Below, one piece after another: positions 21,161 through 28,252 of a stretch of 64,000 nucleotides of DNA. Numbering within the stretch: position 1 is the first letter of the stretch; each line of letters starts with the position of its first letter. Origin of the DNA: Paenimyroides tangerinum. Its GTDB lineage: Bacteria > Bacteroidota > Bacteroidia > Flavobacteriales > Flavobacteriaceae. Below the pieces are notes generated by a model. The model did no database searches. It was not told where the DNA came from and saw only the letters and a program-made list of their open reading frames with translations. Position numbers and translations under genes: made by a program. The stretch covers positions 1 to 64,000 of the forward strand of contig NZ_RQVQ01000002.1 in assembly GCF_003865405.1 (NCBI RefSeq), written 5' to 3'.

Positions 21161-21192
21161 TTAAAAAGTTGGCAGCAAAAAACTGCCAACTT
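21161..21192 (-). terminator. terminator-like hairpin between tuf and tRNA-Trp
   Basis: A 10-bp perfect stem, AAGTTGGCAG/CTGCCAACTT (21166-21175, 21183-21192), is followed on the minus strand by UUUUUAACAU. It ends only about 9 bp before the tRNA-Trp gene. That leaves no room for a promoter, so tRNA-Trp and the secE-nusG operon need read-through or a promoter inside tuf. Confidence 0.8.
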
Positions 21193-21212
21193 ATATAATT
21201 ATTTTATTAGGA

Positions 21213-22400
21213 TTATCCTAAAATTTCAGTTACCTGACCAGCTCCAACAGTACGTCCACCTTCACGGATTGCGAAACGTAAACCTACAGTCATTGCGATT
21301 GGTTGTAATAACTCAACAGTAATAGTTAAGTTATCTCCAGGCATAACCATCTCTACTCCTTCTGGTAATTGGATAGTTCCAGTTACGTCAGTTGTACGAA
21401 CGTAGAACTGAGGACGGTAGTTATTATGGAATGGAGTGTGACGTCCACCTTCTTCTTTTTTCAAGATATAAACCTCTGCTTTGAATTTAGCGTGTGGTTT
21501 AACAGATCCTGGCTTAACGATAACCATACCACGACGGATATCTTCTTTAGCAACACCTCTTAATAATAAACCTACGTTATCTCCAGCTTCACCACGATCT
21601 AAGATTTTACGGAACATCTCAACTCCAGTAATAGTAGAAGTTAATTTATCAGCTCCCATACCAATGATTTCAACCGGATCTCCTGTATTAGCAATACCTG
21701 TTTCGATACGACCTGTAGCAACAGTACCACGACCAGTAATTGTAAATACATCTTCGATTGGCATTAAGAATGGTTTTTCAGTATCACGAATCGGCTCTTC
21801 AATCCAAGAATCAACTGCTTCCATTAAAGACATTACTGTATCAACCCATTTTGGCTCACCATTTAAAGCTCCTAAAGCAGAACCTTGGATAACTGGCCCA
21901 TTATCTCCATCATACTGATAGAAAGATAATAAATCACGAATTTCCATTTCTACTAATTCTAATAATTCAGCATCATCAACCATATCCACTTTGTTCATGA
22001 AAACAACCATACGTGGAATACCAACTTGACGACCTAATAAGATGTGCTCACGAGTTTGTGGCATTGGACCATCTGTAGCAGCAACTACTAAGATAGCACC
22101 ATCCATCTGTGCAGCTCCTGTAACCATGTTCTTAACGTAATCCGCGTGACCTGGACAGTCAACGTGAGCGTAGTGACGATTAGCTGTAGCATACTCTACG
22201 TGAGATGTATTAATTGTAATACCTCTTTCTTTTTCTTCTGGAGCATTATCAATTTGATCAAATGATTTAGCCTCAGATAAACCTGCATCTGATAATACTT
22301 TAGTAATAGCAGCTGTTAAAGTTGTTTTACCGTGGTCAACGTGTCCGATAGTACCAATATTTAAATGGGGTTTCGAACGATCAAAAGTTTCTTTTGCCAT
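21213..22400 (-). CDS. tuf: translation elongation factor Tu
   Basis: 395 residues. GTP-binding motifs are GHVDHGKT (about 19-26), [12 protein letters not shown] (G3) and NKVD (G4). The switch I/effector segment [15 protein letters not shown] is intact. Domain II/III blocks [13 protein letters not shown] and [21 protein letters not shown] are present. It delivers aminoacyl-tRNA to the ribosome. It follows three tRNA genes and probably shares their promoter at 22766-22795. No Shine-Dalgarno is visible before the ATG, only an A/T-rich leader. Confidence 0.99.
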   Translation of the reverse strand: MAKETFDRSKPHLNIGTIGHVDHGKTTLTAAITKVLSDAGLSEAKSFDQIDNAPEEKERGITINTSHVEYATANRHYAHVDCPGHADYVKNMVTGAAQMDGAILVVAATDGPMPQTREHILLGRQVGIPRMVVFMNKVDMVDDAELLELVEMEIRDLLSFYQYDGDNGPVIQGSALGALNGEPKWVDTVMSLMEAVDSWIEEPIRDTEKPFLMPIEDVFTITGRGTVATGRIETGIANTGDPVEIIGMGADKLTSTITGVEMFRKILDRGEAGDNVGLLLRGVAKEDIRRGMVIVKPGSVKPHAKFKAEVYILKKEEGGRHTPFHNNYRPQFYVRTTDVTGTIQLPEGVEMVMPGDNLTITVELLQPIAMTVGLRFAIREGGRTVGAGQVTEILG

Positions 22401-22458
22401 GATTTAATAATTTAATCTTAGTTATATAATTAGTGTACATTATTTAATTAACTCTATG

Positions 22459-22530
22459 AGCCAACGACGGGATTTGAACCCGTGACCTCTTCCTTACCAA
22501 GGAAGCACTCTACCCCTGAGCTACGCCGGC
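22459..22530 (-). tRNA. tRNA-Thr (GGT)
   Basis: 72 nt on the minus strand. Acceptor GCCGGCG pairs with CGTTGGC (two G-U pairs) and the discriminator is U. The anticodon stem-loop CTTCC-TTGGTAA-GGAAG gives GGU. The T arm is ACGGGTTCAAATCCCGT. It lies directly upstream of tuf and just after tRNA-Tyr (16-bp gap). Confidence 0.96.
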
Positions 22531-22546
22531 AAAAAGACTTTAATTG

Positions 22547-22627
22547 TGGGGAGAGCAGGATTCGAACCTGCGAAGGTTTCCCAACGGATTTACAGTCCGT
22601 CCTCGTTGGCCGCTTGAGTATCTCCCC
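22547..22627 (-). tRNA. tRNA-Tyr (GTA)
   Basis: 81 nt on the minus strand, long because of a class II variable arm (TGGGAAACCTTC). Acceptor GGGGAGA/TCTCCCC and discriminator A are present. Anticodon stem-loop ACGGA-CTGTAAA-TCCGT gives GUA. It sits between the two threonine tRNAs. Confidence 0.97.
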
Positions 22628-22659
22628 TAACCTTATTTTAGCCGCTTTTACACTACCAG

Positions 22660-22733
22660 AGCCGATGGAGGGACTCGAACCCACGACCTGCTGATTACAA
22701 ATCAGCTGCTCTAGCCAACTGAGCTACACCGGC
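22660..22733 (-). tRNA. tRNA-Thr (TGT)
   Basis: 74 nt on the minus strand. Acceptor GCCGGTG pairs with CATCGGC with G-U wobble. Anticodon stem-loop GCTGA-TTTGTAA-TCAGC gives UGU, and the T arm is GTGGGTTCGAGTCCC. It is first in the tRNA-tuf transcription unit, about 25 bp after the predicted start point. Confidence 0.96.
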
Positions 22734-22737
22734 AATT

Positions 22738-22764
22738 TAAAAAGTCCGCTATTTCTAACGGACT
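22738..22764 (-). terminator. hairpin with U5 after hpf, at the tRNA/tuf start point
   Basis: Arms AGTCCG/CGGACT (22743-22748, 22759-22764) plus two inner pairs, followed on the minus strand by UUUUUAA. It can end transcripts coming from hpf. It also begins almost exactly at the predicted start of the tRNA-Thr/tuf transcript, so it may equally be a short 5' leader hairpin. Confidence 0.6.
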
Positions 22765-22765
22765 G

Positions 22766-22795
22766 CAAATGTATATAATAATTTGTACAAACAAA
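22766..22795 (-). promoter_or_regulatory. promoter of the tRNA-Thr/Tyr/Thr-tuf unit
   Basis: Minus strand: -33 TTTG (22792-22795), 18-nt spacer, -7 TACATTTG (22766-22773). It is a full match to the Bacteroidota consensus. A second TTTG at 22788-22791 gives a 14-nt spacer and is less likely. Confidence 0.8.
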
Positions 22796-22822
22796 AGTTT
22801 TTTTAAGCTTTTTTTACACAAA

Positions 22823-23122
22823 CTAATGAGATTTCATTTTTTCTTTACGTTTGATTAGCAATCGTTCAACTGCATCACCCGCAAGATCAACAGCCTCCTC
22901 AAATGATTTCGCTGTCTTTTTTACAACTATATCATCACCAGGAACTTTTACAATAACATCTGCTGATTTATTCTCCTTATCACTTGTGTTTTCAACACGC
23001 AAATTTACATCAATATCTACTATCTTATCAAAATATTGTTCTAATTTTTCTAATCGAATATTGATGAAATCTACCAACTTACGATCCACATTAAAATTCA
23101 CTGCTTGAATGTCTACTTTCAT
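22823..23122 (-). CDS. hpf: ribosome hibernation-promoting factor (short HPF/YfiA family)
   Basis: 99 residues, the short form of the family. The MKVDIQAVNFNVDRKLVDFINIRLEKLEQYFDK start and the VKVPGDDIVVKKTAKSFEEAVDLAGDAVERLL end are typical beta-alpha-beta HPF sequence. It binds the 30S decoding site and inactivates ribosomes in resting cells. It starts 30 bp after xerC on the same strand, so the two probably share a transcript. A hairpin with U5 follows. Confidence 0.93.
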   Translation of the reverse strand: MKVDIQAVNFNVDRKLVDFINIRLEKLEQYFDKIVDIDVNLRVENTSDKENKSADVIVKVPGDDIVVKKTAKSFEEAVDLAGDAVERLLIKRKEKMKSH

Positions 23123-23152
23123 AATAAATTATTTTAAAAAGATTAATAATTA

Positions 23153-24046
23153 TCACTCGTCATCACTAAAACGCGGATGTGCATTTTTGTAAACCTTCTT
23201 TAATTCAACCAAACTCGTTTGCGTATAAATCTGAGTAGAAGATAAACTTGAATGCCCTAACAATTCTTTAATAGAATTCAAATCCGCTCCATTATTCAAC
23301 ATATGTGTTGCAAAAGTATGCCGTAACATATGTGGGCTTTTTTTCGACTTCGAAGTAACACCTCTAAAATAGTTATTTATTAATCGATACACAAATGTTT
23401 CATTCAATTTATTTCCGTTTTTTAACAACATTAACAAACCCTCACCCTCAGAAGCAATCAAAAAACGTTTAGCTAAATATTTCTTCAACAAAAACTGCAC
23501 TTCATCAACTAACGGAACAACCCTTTCCTTATTGCGCTTACCAACGACTTTAATGTTATTTGAAAAAAAATCAACATCTTTTAACCGCAAATTTATCAAT
23601 TCTGATTTACGAATCCCTAAAGTATAAAACAACGCAACAACAAGAAACTTCAACATTTGATCATAGTCCTCCAAATCAACTTCATTCAAAACCAATTTCA
23701 TTTCGTTTTCAGAAAAAGGAATTTGCAGTTTTTTTTCAACCTTTAAAGATTTATGACCAGTCAATGGATATTCTTCAATAAATTTATTTTGATACAAATA
23801 TTTAAAAAAACTTTTCAAAGAACTCATTTTACGATTTATCGACAAACTAGAATAATTACTTTCTGACAAAAAAACCACCCAAGTTCGAATTACCGAATAA
23901 TCAATTTCATTTAATAATAATTTTTCTTCCTTAAAAACGTAATCAAAAAAAACATTCACATCATCTGTATAAGCACGTAATGTTTTTAAAGAATATCGTT
24001 TTTCTTTAATCAAATAATCTGAATATTGTTTTAAAATTTCTTCCAT
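23153..24046 (-). CDS. xerC: tyrosine recombinase XerC
   Basis: 297 residues from the chosen ATG at 24044-24046 (MEEILKQYSDYL). An upstream in-frame start adding six residues would lie inside the rpsU terminator, so I reject it. The N-terminal SAM-like core-binding domain is at 1-90. The catalytic domain shows Arg in LGIRKSEL, the HMLRHTFATHM box (His, Arg), GHSSLSSTQIY with the third His, and the nucleophilic Tyr in TQIYTQ. It resolves chromosome dimers at dif with XerD. Some phage integrases look similar, but the neighbours (hpf, rpsU, tuf) are chromosomal core genes. Confidence 0.93.
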   Translation of the reverse strand: MEEILKQYSDYLIKEKRYSLKTLRAYTDDVNVFFDYVFKEEKLLLNEIDYSVIRTWVVFLSESNYSSLSINRKMSSLKSFFKYLYQNKFIEEYPLTGHKSLKVEKKLQIPFSENEMKLVLNEVDLEDYDQMLKFLVVALFYTLGIRKSELINLRLKDVDFFSNNIKVVGKRNKERVVPLVDEVQFLLKKYLAKRFLIASEGEGLLMLLKNGNKLNETFVYRLINNYFRGVTSKSKKSPHMLRHTFATHMLNNGADLNSIKELLGHSSLSSTQIYTQTSLVELKKVYKNAHPRFSDDE

Positions 24047-24087
24047 AAAAAAACCATTAATCAAAGTTAACTTTAATTAATGGTTTT
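24047..24087 (-). terminator. rpsU terminator abutting the xerC start
   Basis: Arms AAAACCATTAAT and ATTAATGGTTTT enclose AAAG-TTAA-CTTT-like inner pairs. On the minus strand the hairpin ends in U7 (24047-24053), and the xerC ATG follows immediately. xerC-hpf must then rely on read-through from rpsU or on a start point within this region. Confidence 0.88.
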
Positions 24088-24109
24088 ATATAGTTTCGTT
24101 CGAAAAAAA

Positions 24110-24304
24110 TTAGAATTCTAAAGATTCTCTTAATCTTTGAACGTAAGCTGCTTTTTGTAATTGAGCACGTTTTGTTACAGAAGGTTTCGTAAAGTTTTTA
24201 CGCTCTCTTAAAGCACGTAATGTACCAGTTTTATCGAATTTTCTTTTGTAGCGTTTTAACGCTCTATCAATATTTTCTCCGTCTTTAATTGGAATGATCA
24301 ACAT
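24110..24304 (-). CDS. rpsU: 30S ribosomal protein S21
   Basis: 64 residues: MLIIPIKDGENIDRALKRYKRKFDKTG, then the basic helix LRERKNFTKPSVTKRAQLQKAAYVQRLRE. bS21 sits next to the 3' end of 16S rRNA. It has its own promoter (TATATTTG at 24334-24341), a short leader and its own terminator. Unlike every other start I checked here, the ATG is preceded by a strong Shine-Dalgarno, AGGAGGTG, which fits the known autoregulation of bS21 in flavobacteria. Confidence 0.98.
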   Translation of the reverse strand: MLIIPIKDGENIDRALKRYKRKFDKTGTLRALRERKNFTKPSVTKRAQLQKAAYVQRLRESLEF

Positions 24305-24312
24305 AATTTATA

Positions 24313-24320
24313 CACCTCCT
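24313..24320 (-). promoter_or_regulatory. strong Shine-Dalgarno of rpsU
   Basis: AGGAGGTG on the minus strand, 8 nt from the ATG (24302-24304). It is fully complementary to the CACCUCCU 3' end of 16S rRNA. Other genes in the window have A/T-rich leaders without such a motif. In Flavobacterium, bS21 is known to help hide the anti-Shine-Dalgarno, so this site should respond to bS21 supply. Confidence 0.9.
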
Positions 24321-24333
24321 CTCGTTATGGGTG

Positions 24334-24341
24334 CAAATATA
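24334..24341 (-). promoter_or_regulatory. -7 element of the rpsU promoter
   Basis: TATATTTG on the minus strand, about 30 nt before the start codon, giving a leader of roughly 25 nt. A clear -33 TTTG is not seen. Confidence 0.65.
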
Positions 24342-24498
24342 GGAATATTTTTTTTATTACATTAGAAAAAAGAAAAAAGATTATAGAAAAAAGAGAACTA
24401 CTGTGATATTTCAGAAAATCATATTCGTAGGTAAATTTTTTCATCTTATTTAAACATCTATTAACCAATCACTAACAATAAACATATGTAAAGTTCCC

Positions 24499-24538
24499 AA
24501 AAAAAAATAGGAAAAACTAATACAGTTTTTCCTATTTT
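24499..24538 (-). terminator. terminator of the acyl-CoA dehydrogenase gene
   Basis: A 15-bp perfect stem, AAAATAGGAAAAACT/AGTTTTTCCTATTTT (24504-24518, 24524-24538), is followed on the minus strand by further U residues. It starts 18 bp after the stop codon at 24556. Confidence 0.9.
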
Positions 24539-24555
24539 ATATTTTCTAATAGAAT

Positions 24556-25698
24556 TTAGTCTTTTAAAATTTTACGAGAAATCACTACTTTTTGAATCTC
24601 TGTAGTTCCTTCACCAATAGTACATAATTTAGAATCACGGAAGAATTTCTCAACTGGGAAATCTTTTGTATATCCGTAACCACCGTGAATTTGAATCGCT
24701 TCTGTTGAAACTTTCACACAAACTTCCGAAGCATACATTTTTGCCATAGCTCCGATTTTAGTCATCGGTTTGTGATTATTTTTCAAGAAAGCAGCTTTGT
24801 GTAATAATAATTCAGAAGCTTCAATTTCTGTTGCCATATCAGCTAATTTAAATCCAATTGCTTGGAATTCAGAAATTGGTTTCCCAAACTGAATACGTTC
24901 TTTCGAATATTTTAAAGCAGCTTCATAAGCACCTTTAGAAATTCCTAAAGACAAAGCTCCAATAGAAATACGACCACCATCTAAAATTTTCATCGCTTGG
25001 ATAAATCCTTCTCCAACTTCTCCTAAACGGTTCGCATCAGAAACACGACAATTGTCAAAAATCAATTCAGCTGTTTCAGAAGCACGCATTCCTAATTTAT
25101 TTTCTTTTTTACCAGAAGTAAAACCAGGAGTTCCTTTTTCAATAACAAAAGCAGTCATTCCACGAGAATCACCTTTTTCACCAGTACGAACAATTACAAC
25201 TGCAACATCCCCAGAAATCGCATGAGTAATAAAGTTTTTAGCTCCATTAATTACCCATTCGTCACCTTCTTTAACAGCAGTTGTTGACATTCCACCAGCG
25301 TCTGAACCTGTATTATGCTCAGTTAAACCCCAAGCACCAATCCATTCTGCAGTTGCTAATTTAGGAATCCACTTTTTCTTTTGCTCTTCGTTACCGAAAG
25401 TTAAGATATGATTTGTACATAATGAATTATGTGCAGCAACTGATAAACCAATCGAAGAATCTACTTTTGAAATCTCTTCAACAACAGTAATATATTCGTG
25501 GTATCCTAAACCTGAACCACCTAACTCTTCAGGAACTAAAACTCCCATATAACCCATTTCTCCTAACTTCTTGAATAATTCAACAGGAAAAATTTGAGCT
25601 TCATCCCACTCCATAATATGTGGACGAATGTGTTGTTCTGCAAAATCTCTAATAGATTGCGCAATCATTGCTTGTGTATCGTTGTACTCGAAATTCAT
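24556..25698 (-). CDS. acyl-CoA dehydrogenase
   Basis: 380 residues, the standard size for the short/medium-chain family. N-terminal helical domain (MNFEYNDTQAMIAQSIRDFAEQ), FAD-contacting WGLTEHNTGSDAGGM and GDEWVINGAKNFIT, the beta domain, and the C-terminal GEGTTEIQ containing the catalytic Glu. The IHGGYGYTKDFPVEKFFRDSK block is typical. It oxidises acyl-CoA to enoyl-CoA and passes electrons to ETF, in fatty acid or branched-chain amino acid breakdown. The exact chain length cannot be read from sequence. It has its own promoter in the end of the upstream gene (25728-25735) and a strong terminator. Confidence 0.95.
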   Translation of the reverse strand: MNFEYNDTQAMIAQSIRDFAEQHIRPHIMEWDEAQIFPVELFKKLGEMGYMGVLVPEELGGSGLGYHEYITVVEEISKVDSSIGLSVAAHNSLCTNHILTFGNEEQKKKWIPKLATAEWIGAWGLTEHNTGSDAGGMSTTAVKEGDEWVINGAKNFITHAISGDVAVVIVRTGEKGDSRGMTAFVIEKGTPGFTSGKKENKLGMRASETAELIFDNCRVSDANRLGEVGEGFIQAMKILDGGRISIGALSLGISKGAYEAALKYSKERIQFGKPISEFQAIGFKLADMATEIEASELLLHKAAFLKNNHKPMTKIGAMAKMYASEVCVKVSTEAIQIHGGYGYTKDFPVEKFFRDSKLCTIGEGTTEIQKVVISRKILKD

Positions 25699-25718
25699 AT
25701 AGTTTTTAGTTTATTTTC

Positions 25719-26591
25719 TTAAAAACCCAAATATAACGTAATTATATTTAATTTGTCAAGCGGAAAGCCCTTAATTTTTTTCATATCCTCAATTTTTAAC
25801 AAATTATCCGATTTACTTCGATAAATCAATATTTCTCTCGAAAGTTGATAACTTATATAAGGAATTTTTGAAAGTTCTTCTCGTGATGCTGTATTTACAT
25901 TAATTTTGTTAATAATTGGTTTTGTACCTATCCTGAAATATTTTCTTAAAGAACTAATAACATCCGGCGGTAAATTATAAATATAATTCATTTGGTCAAT
26001 ATGAACGAAACCACCATATTTTTCACGTTCGTTTAAAATTCGTTCGGCGTAAGCAGGACCAATACCTTTGATTAACATCAAATCGTCTAAAGTTGCTTTA
26101 TTAATATCTTTTATTGAAATGGTTTCTGTTTTAAAAACATAATTATCATTCAAAGATGTACTTTGCTTTTTCTGCGTCCAATCTGGAAATTTAAAATACG
26201 GACTATATTCAACCAACCATTCATCTGAAACACCGGTTATTTGTTGAAATTCTTTAGCAGAATTCACATATTTATCCAATTTTCGAAAAGCTAATAATTT
26301 ATCAATTTCCTCTACTTTCATTTTAAGAAAATAACCTTTATGGTCATCAATGAAATTGGGATTAAACGGATAAATGGTCCGTTTAGATTTTAGCTGTTTT
26401 AAACTATCAATTTCTTTTTGATAAAAAGCTATTGAAGCTTCATCAATTTGAAAATCTTTAAAATCTGTTGGCGTATTTCGATAATAATAAAAAGCAACCT
26501 GAATCAGGATGATTAAAAAAAGTAACACAAAAATTCCTTTACGTTGTGATGACGTAAACATTCGCATTCGATTTAAAATCTTCCACTTCAT
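25719..26591 (-). CDS. helix-hairpin-helix (ComEA-like) membrane-anchored protein
   Basis: 290 residues. One N-terminal membrane segment (GIFVLLFLIILIQVAFYYY, about 18-37). The C-terminal half has helix-hairpin-helix DNA-binding motifs: INKATLDDLMLIKGIGPAYAERIL (about 165-190) and a related VNTASREELSKIPYISYQLSREIL (about 225-250). The arrangement resembles ComEA, the DNA receptor of natural competence, but the spacer of about 125 residues is longer. A role in DNA uptake is possible but not shown. Its 3' end carries the promoter of the next gene. Confidence 0.85.
   Translation of the reverse strand: MKWKILNRMRMFTSSQRKGIFVLLFLIILIQVAFYYYRNTPTDFKDFQIDEASIAFYQKEIDSLKQLKSKRTIYPFNPNFIDDHKGYFLKMKVEEIDKLLAFRKLDKYVNSAKEFQQITGVSDEWLVEYSPYFKFPDWTQKKQSTSLNDNYVFKTETISIKDINKATLDDLMLIKGIGPAYAERILNEREKYGGFVHIDQMNYIYNLPPDVISSLRKYFRIGTKPIINKINVNTASREELSKIPYISYQLSREILIYRSKSDNLLKIEDMKKIKGFPLDKLNIITLYLGF
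25728..25735 (-). promoter_or_regulatory. -7 element for the acyl-CoA dehydrogenase gene
   Basis: TATATTTG on the minus strand, inside the last codons of the helix-hairpin-helix gene and about 30 bp before the ATG at 25698. A TTG about 21 nt upstream could be the -33 element. Confidence 0.6.
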
Positions 26592-26649
26592 AAATCATAA
26601 CTTTCATAATACCAATGTAATAAAAAAAATTGATTTAAGAAAAAAGAAT

Positions 26650-26877
26650 TTACAAATCGAAAACAGAACTGCGTTTGGTGTAAATCATATCTTTAATCTT
26701 CAGCAAGAACGCCAAAGTCAAATAGATAGAGAACCAAATTCCTAAGGTAAAAAAAGACATATAAACAAAGAAAAAACGCACACGACTAACTCGAATACCA
26801 AGTTTTTCGGCGAAACGAGCGCAAACTTCGTAACCGTTTTTTTCGAAATAATGTCGTGTATTTTGAATAATCTTCAT
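26650..26877 (-). CDS. PspC domain protein
   Basis: 75 residues from MKIIQNTRHYFEKNGYEV. A start six residues upstream would overlap the DUF2851 gene by 8 bp and is also possible. The PspC signature is CARFAEKLGIRVSRVRFFFVYMSF followed by a membrane segment (FTLGIWFSIYLTLAFLLKI). PspC proteins are small inner-membrane proteins, some tied to envelope stress. This single-domain form lies just downstream of the DUF2851 gene on the same strand. Confidence 0.85.
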   Translation of the reverse strand: MKIIQNTRHYFEKNGYEVCARFAEKLGIRVSRVRFFFVYMSFFTLGIWFSIYLTLAFLLKIKDMIYTKRSSVFDL

Positions 26878-26887
26878 AGATTCAAAT

Positions 26888-28165
26888 TTAAACATTATTT
26901 CGAAGTAATTTCACACCTATCGCACATTGTAAACATTTTTTTTCGTCACAAAAATTTTTCTTTAAATGAATCAAGGTTTGCGAATCAAAAGCATTTTCAA
27001 CTGAAATATTTAAATCTTTAAATTTATCAATAATTGAATTTTTTTCAGGATTGAGATTTCGATACATTTCCAAAACATCATCAAAATCAGATTTACCTAA
27101 ACTCTTTAAATACACGAAACGCAATGGCAAAATCGTATTTAACAATAACAAATCAATAAAGGAAGTAGTCAATTTTTTAGTTGTAAATTTACTTTCTTTA
27201 TCAAAAACATAATGTGTTTTCCAATAATCAGAAACTGAAATTGAGAAATATTTATAAATAGTTGCAATCGATAATTCTTGTTGAATCAAATCAGAAAATA
27301 AATGTTCTTTTTGATGTAAAAGATTTGCCAATTGTGAGAATCGAATCATAGGAAAATTATCAGGTCGTAACTTAAAAAAATGAATCGGTTCTGATATAGA
27401 ACTCTTTAACTGGTGCTTTTCTTTTAAATAAGAAAATTCGTTTAGTATTTCTTTGAAATAATTATCTTGTTTCGGAATTTGCAACAAACCAGAAACTCCA
27501 AAGAAAAGGGCTTCCAAATTAAAAGCACTGAATCGTTCCTTAGAAATCACTTTATAAGAAATTGATTTTGCAGTTTGTTCAAAAGCAGAACCGTTAATAT
27601 TTAAACCAAAATTTTTAGTTAATAAAACAAACAAAACTTCTTCCCAATTGTTTTGGGTTTCTTTTAAAAGCTTTTCAATGGGTTTGGATTTAATCTCCAA
27701 TCGGTCTATCAATAACTTTTCTTTCCATTGAAACCAAGTGAAATCATCAATCCCATTCAACTGATTTTCGCAATACAACCAATTTTTAGAAGTTCGTAAA
27801 TTGAAATAATTCTTTATCAAAACTTCATTTATATATTTCGAAAGATTCAAAACCGGTAGTACCGAACCATCTTTTCGAAAAACATCAATATCATAATCCC
27901 AAACTACGTGTAAAATCACGTTATCATAATTAGAATCGATTTCGTGTTGATGCGCATACCAATCTGAAGCTTTTAAATGCATTTCTACATTTCCTGCCCA
28001 AAGCTGATTATCTATATATAGTTGCGCATTAAAAAAATCAGGACCAGCCATTTGAACATAATCACCAAAACGAACAATTTCGATTTTCTGATGTTGCTCA
28101 GAAATCAAATTCGTAACATCGAACTGTTTGTTGCGCCAAACAAAATGTAAAAAATCTTCTTTCAT
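26888..28165 (-). CDS. DUF2851 protein
   Basis: 425 residues, recognised as DUF2851 from MKEDFLHFVWRNKQFD, AGPDFFNAQLYIDNQLWAGNVEMH and the DWYAHQHEIDSNYDNVILHVVWD block. The family is widespread in Bacteroidota and lacks a known role. The order Asp (GPDF), Glu (VEMH), then conserved His/Asp could suggest a nuclease-like fold, but that is only a guess. The C-terminus has a CDEKKCLQCAIG cysteine cluster that could bind a metal. It is divergent from the PNGase F-like gene. Confidence 0.9.
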   Translation of the reverse strand: MKEDFLHFVWRNKQFDVTNLISEQHQKIEIVRFGDYVQMAGPDFFNAQLYIDNQLWAGNVEMHLKASDWYAHQHEIDSNYDNVILHVVWDYDIDVFRKDGSVLPVLNLSKYINEVLIKNYFNLRTSKNWLYCENQLNGIDDFTWFQWKEKLLIDRLEIKSKPIEKLLKETQNNWEEVLFVLLTKNFGLNINGSAFEQTAKSISYKVISKERFSAFNLEALFFGVSGLLQIPKQDNYFKEILNEFSYLKEKHQLKSSISEPIHFFKLRPDNFPMIRFSQLANLLHQKEHLFSDLIQQELSIATIYKYFSISVSDYWKTHYVFDKESKFTTKKLTTSFIDLLLLNTILPLRFVYLKSLGKSDFDDVLEMYRNLNPEKNSIIDKFKDLNISVENAFDSQTLIHLKKNFCDEKKCLQCAIGVKLLRNNV

Positions 28166-28229
28166 AACGATTCGTTTTCTTAAAGTTAATTATAAATTCC
28201 CGAAATACAACTCGTTAAATCAATTTATC

Positions 28230-28237
28230 TATATTTG
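28230..28237 (+). promoter_or_regulatory. -7 element for the PNGase F-like gene
   Basis: TATATTTG, 15 bp before the ATG at 28253, in the 87-bp divergent gap with the DUF2851 gene. The predicted leader is only about 10-12 nt. No clean -33 box is visible. Confidence 0.6.
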
Positions 28238-28252
28238 TAAAAAAACAACATA

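Noticed and set aside
21481..21918. 145-codon plus-strand open frame inside tuf
   Set aside because: Antisense shadow of the highly conserved EF-Tu gene, caused by codon bias.
22531..22546. A degenerate tRNA-Gly between tRNA-Tyr and tRNA-Thr
   Set aside because: Only 16 bp remain in this gap and 32 bp in the other, with no arms resembling a tRNA.
22454..22694. Open frames on both strands across the tRNA cluster
   Set aside because: They span mature tRNA-Thr and tRNA-Tyr sequences; the products only resemble proteins mis-annotated over tRNA genes.
23153..24046. Integrase marking a genomic island
   Set aside because: The recombinase is XerC-like and surrounded by core genes (rpsU, hpf, tRNA-tuf); no attachment-site duplication or phage genes were seen.
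24047..24064. Upstream xerC start adding six residues
   Set aside because: Would lie in the arm and U-tract of the rpsU terminator; the downstream ATG gives the usual N-terminus.
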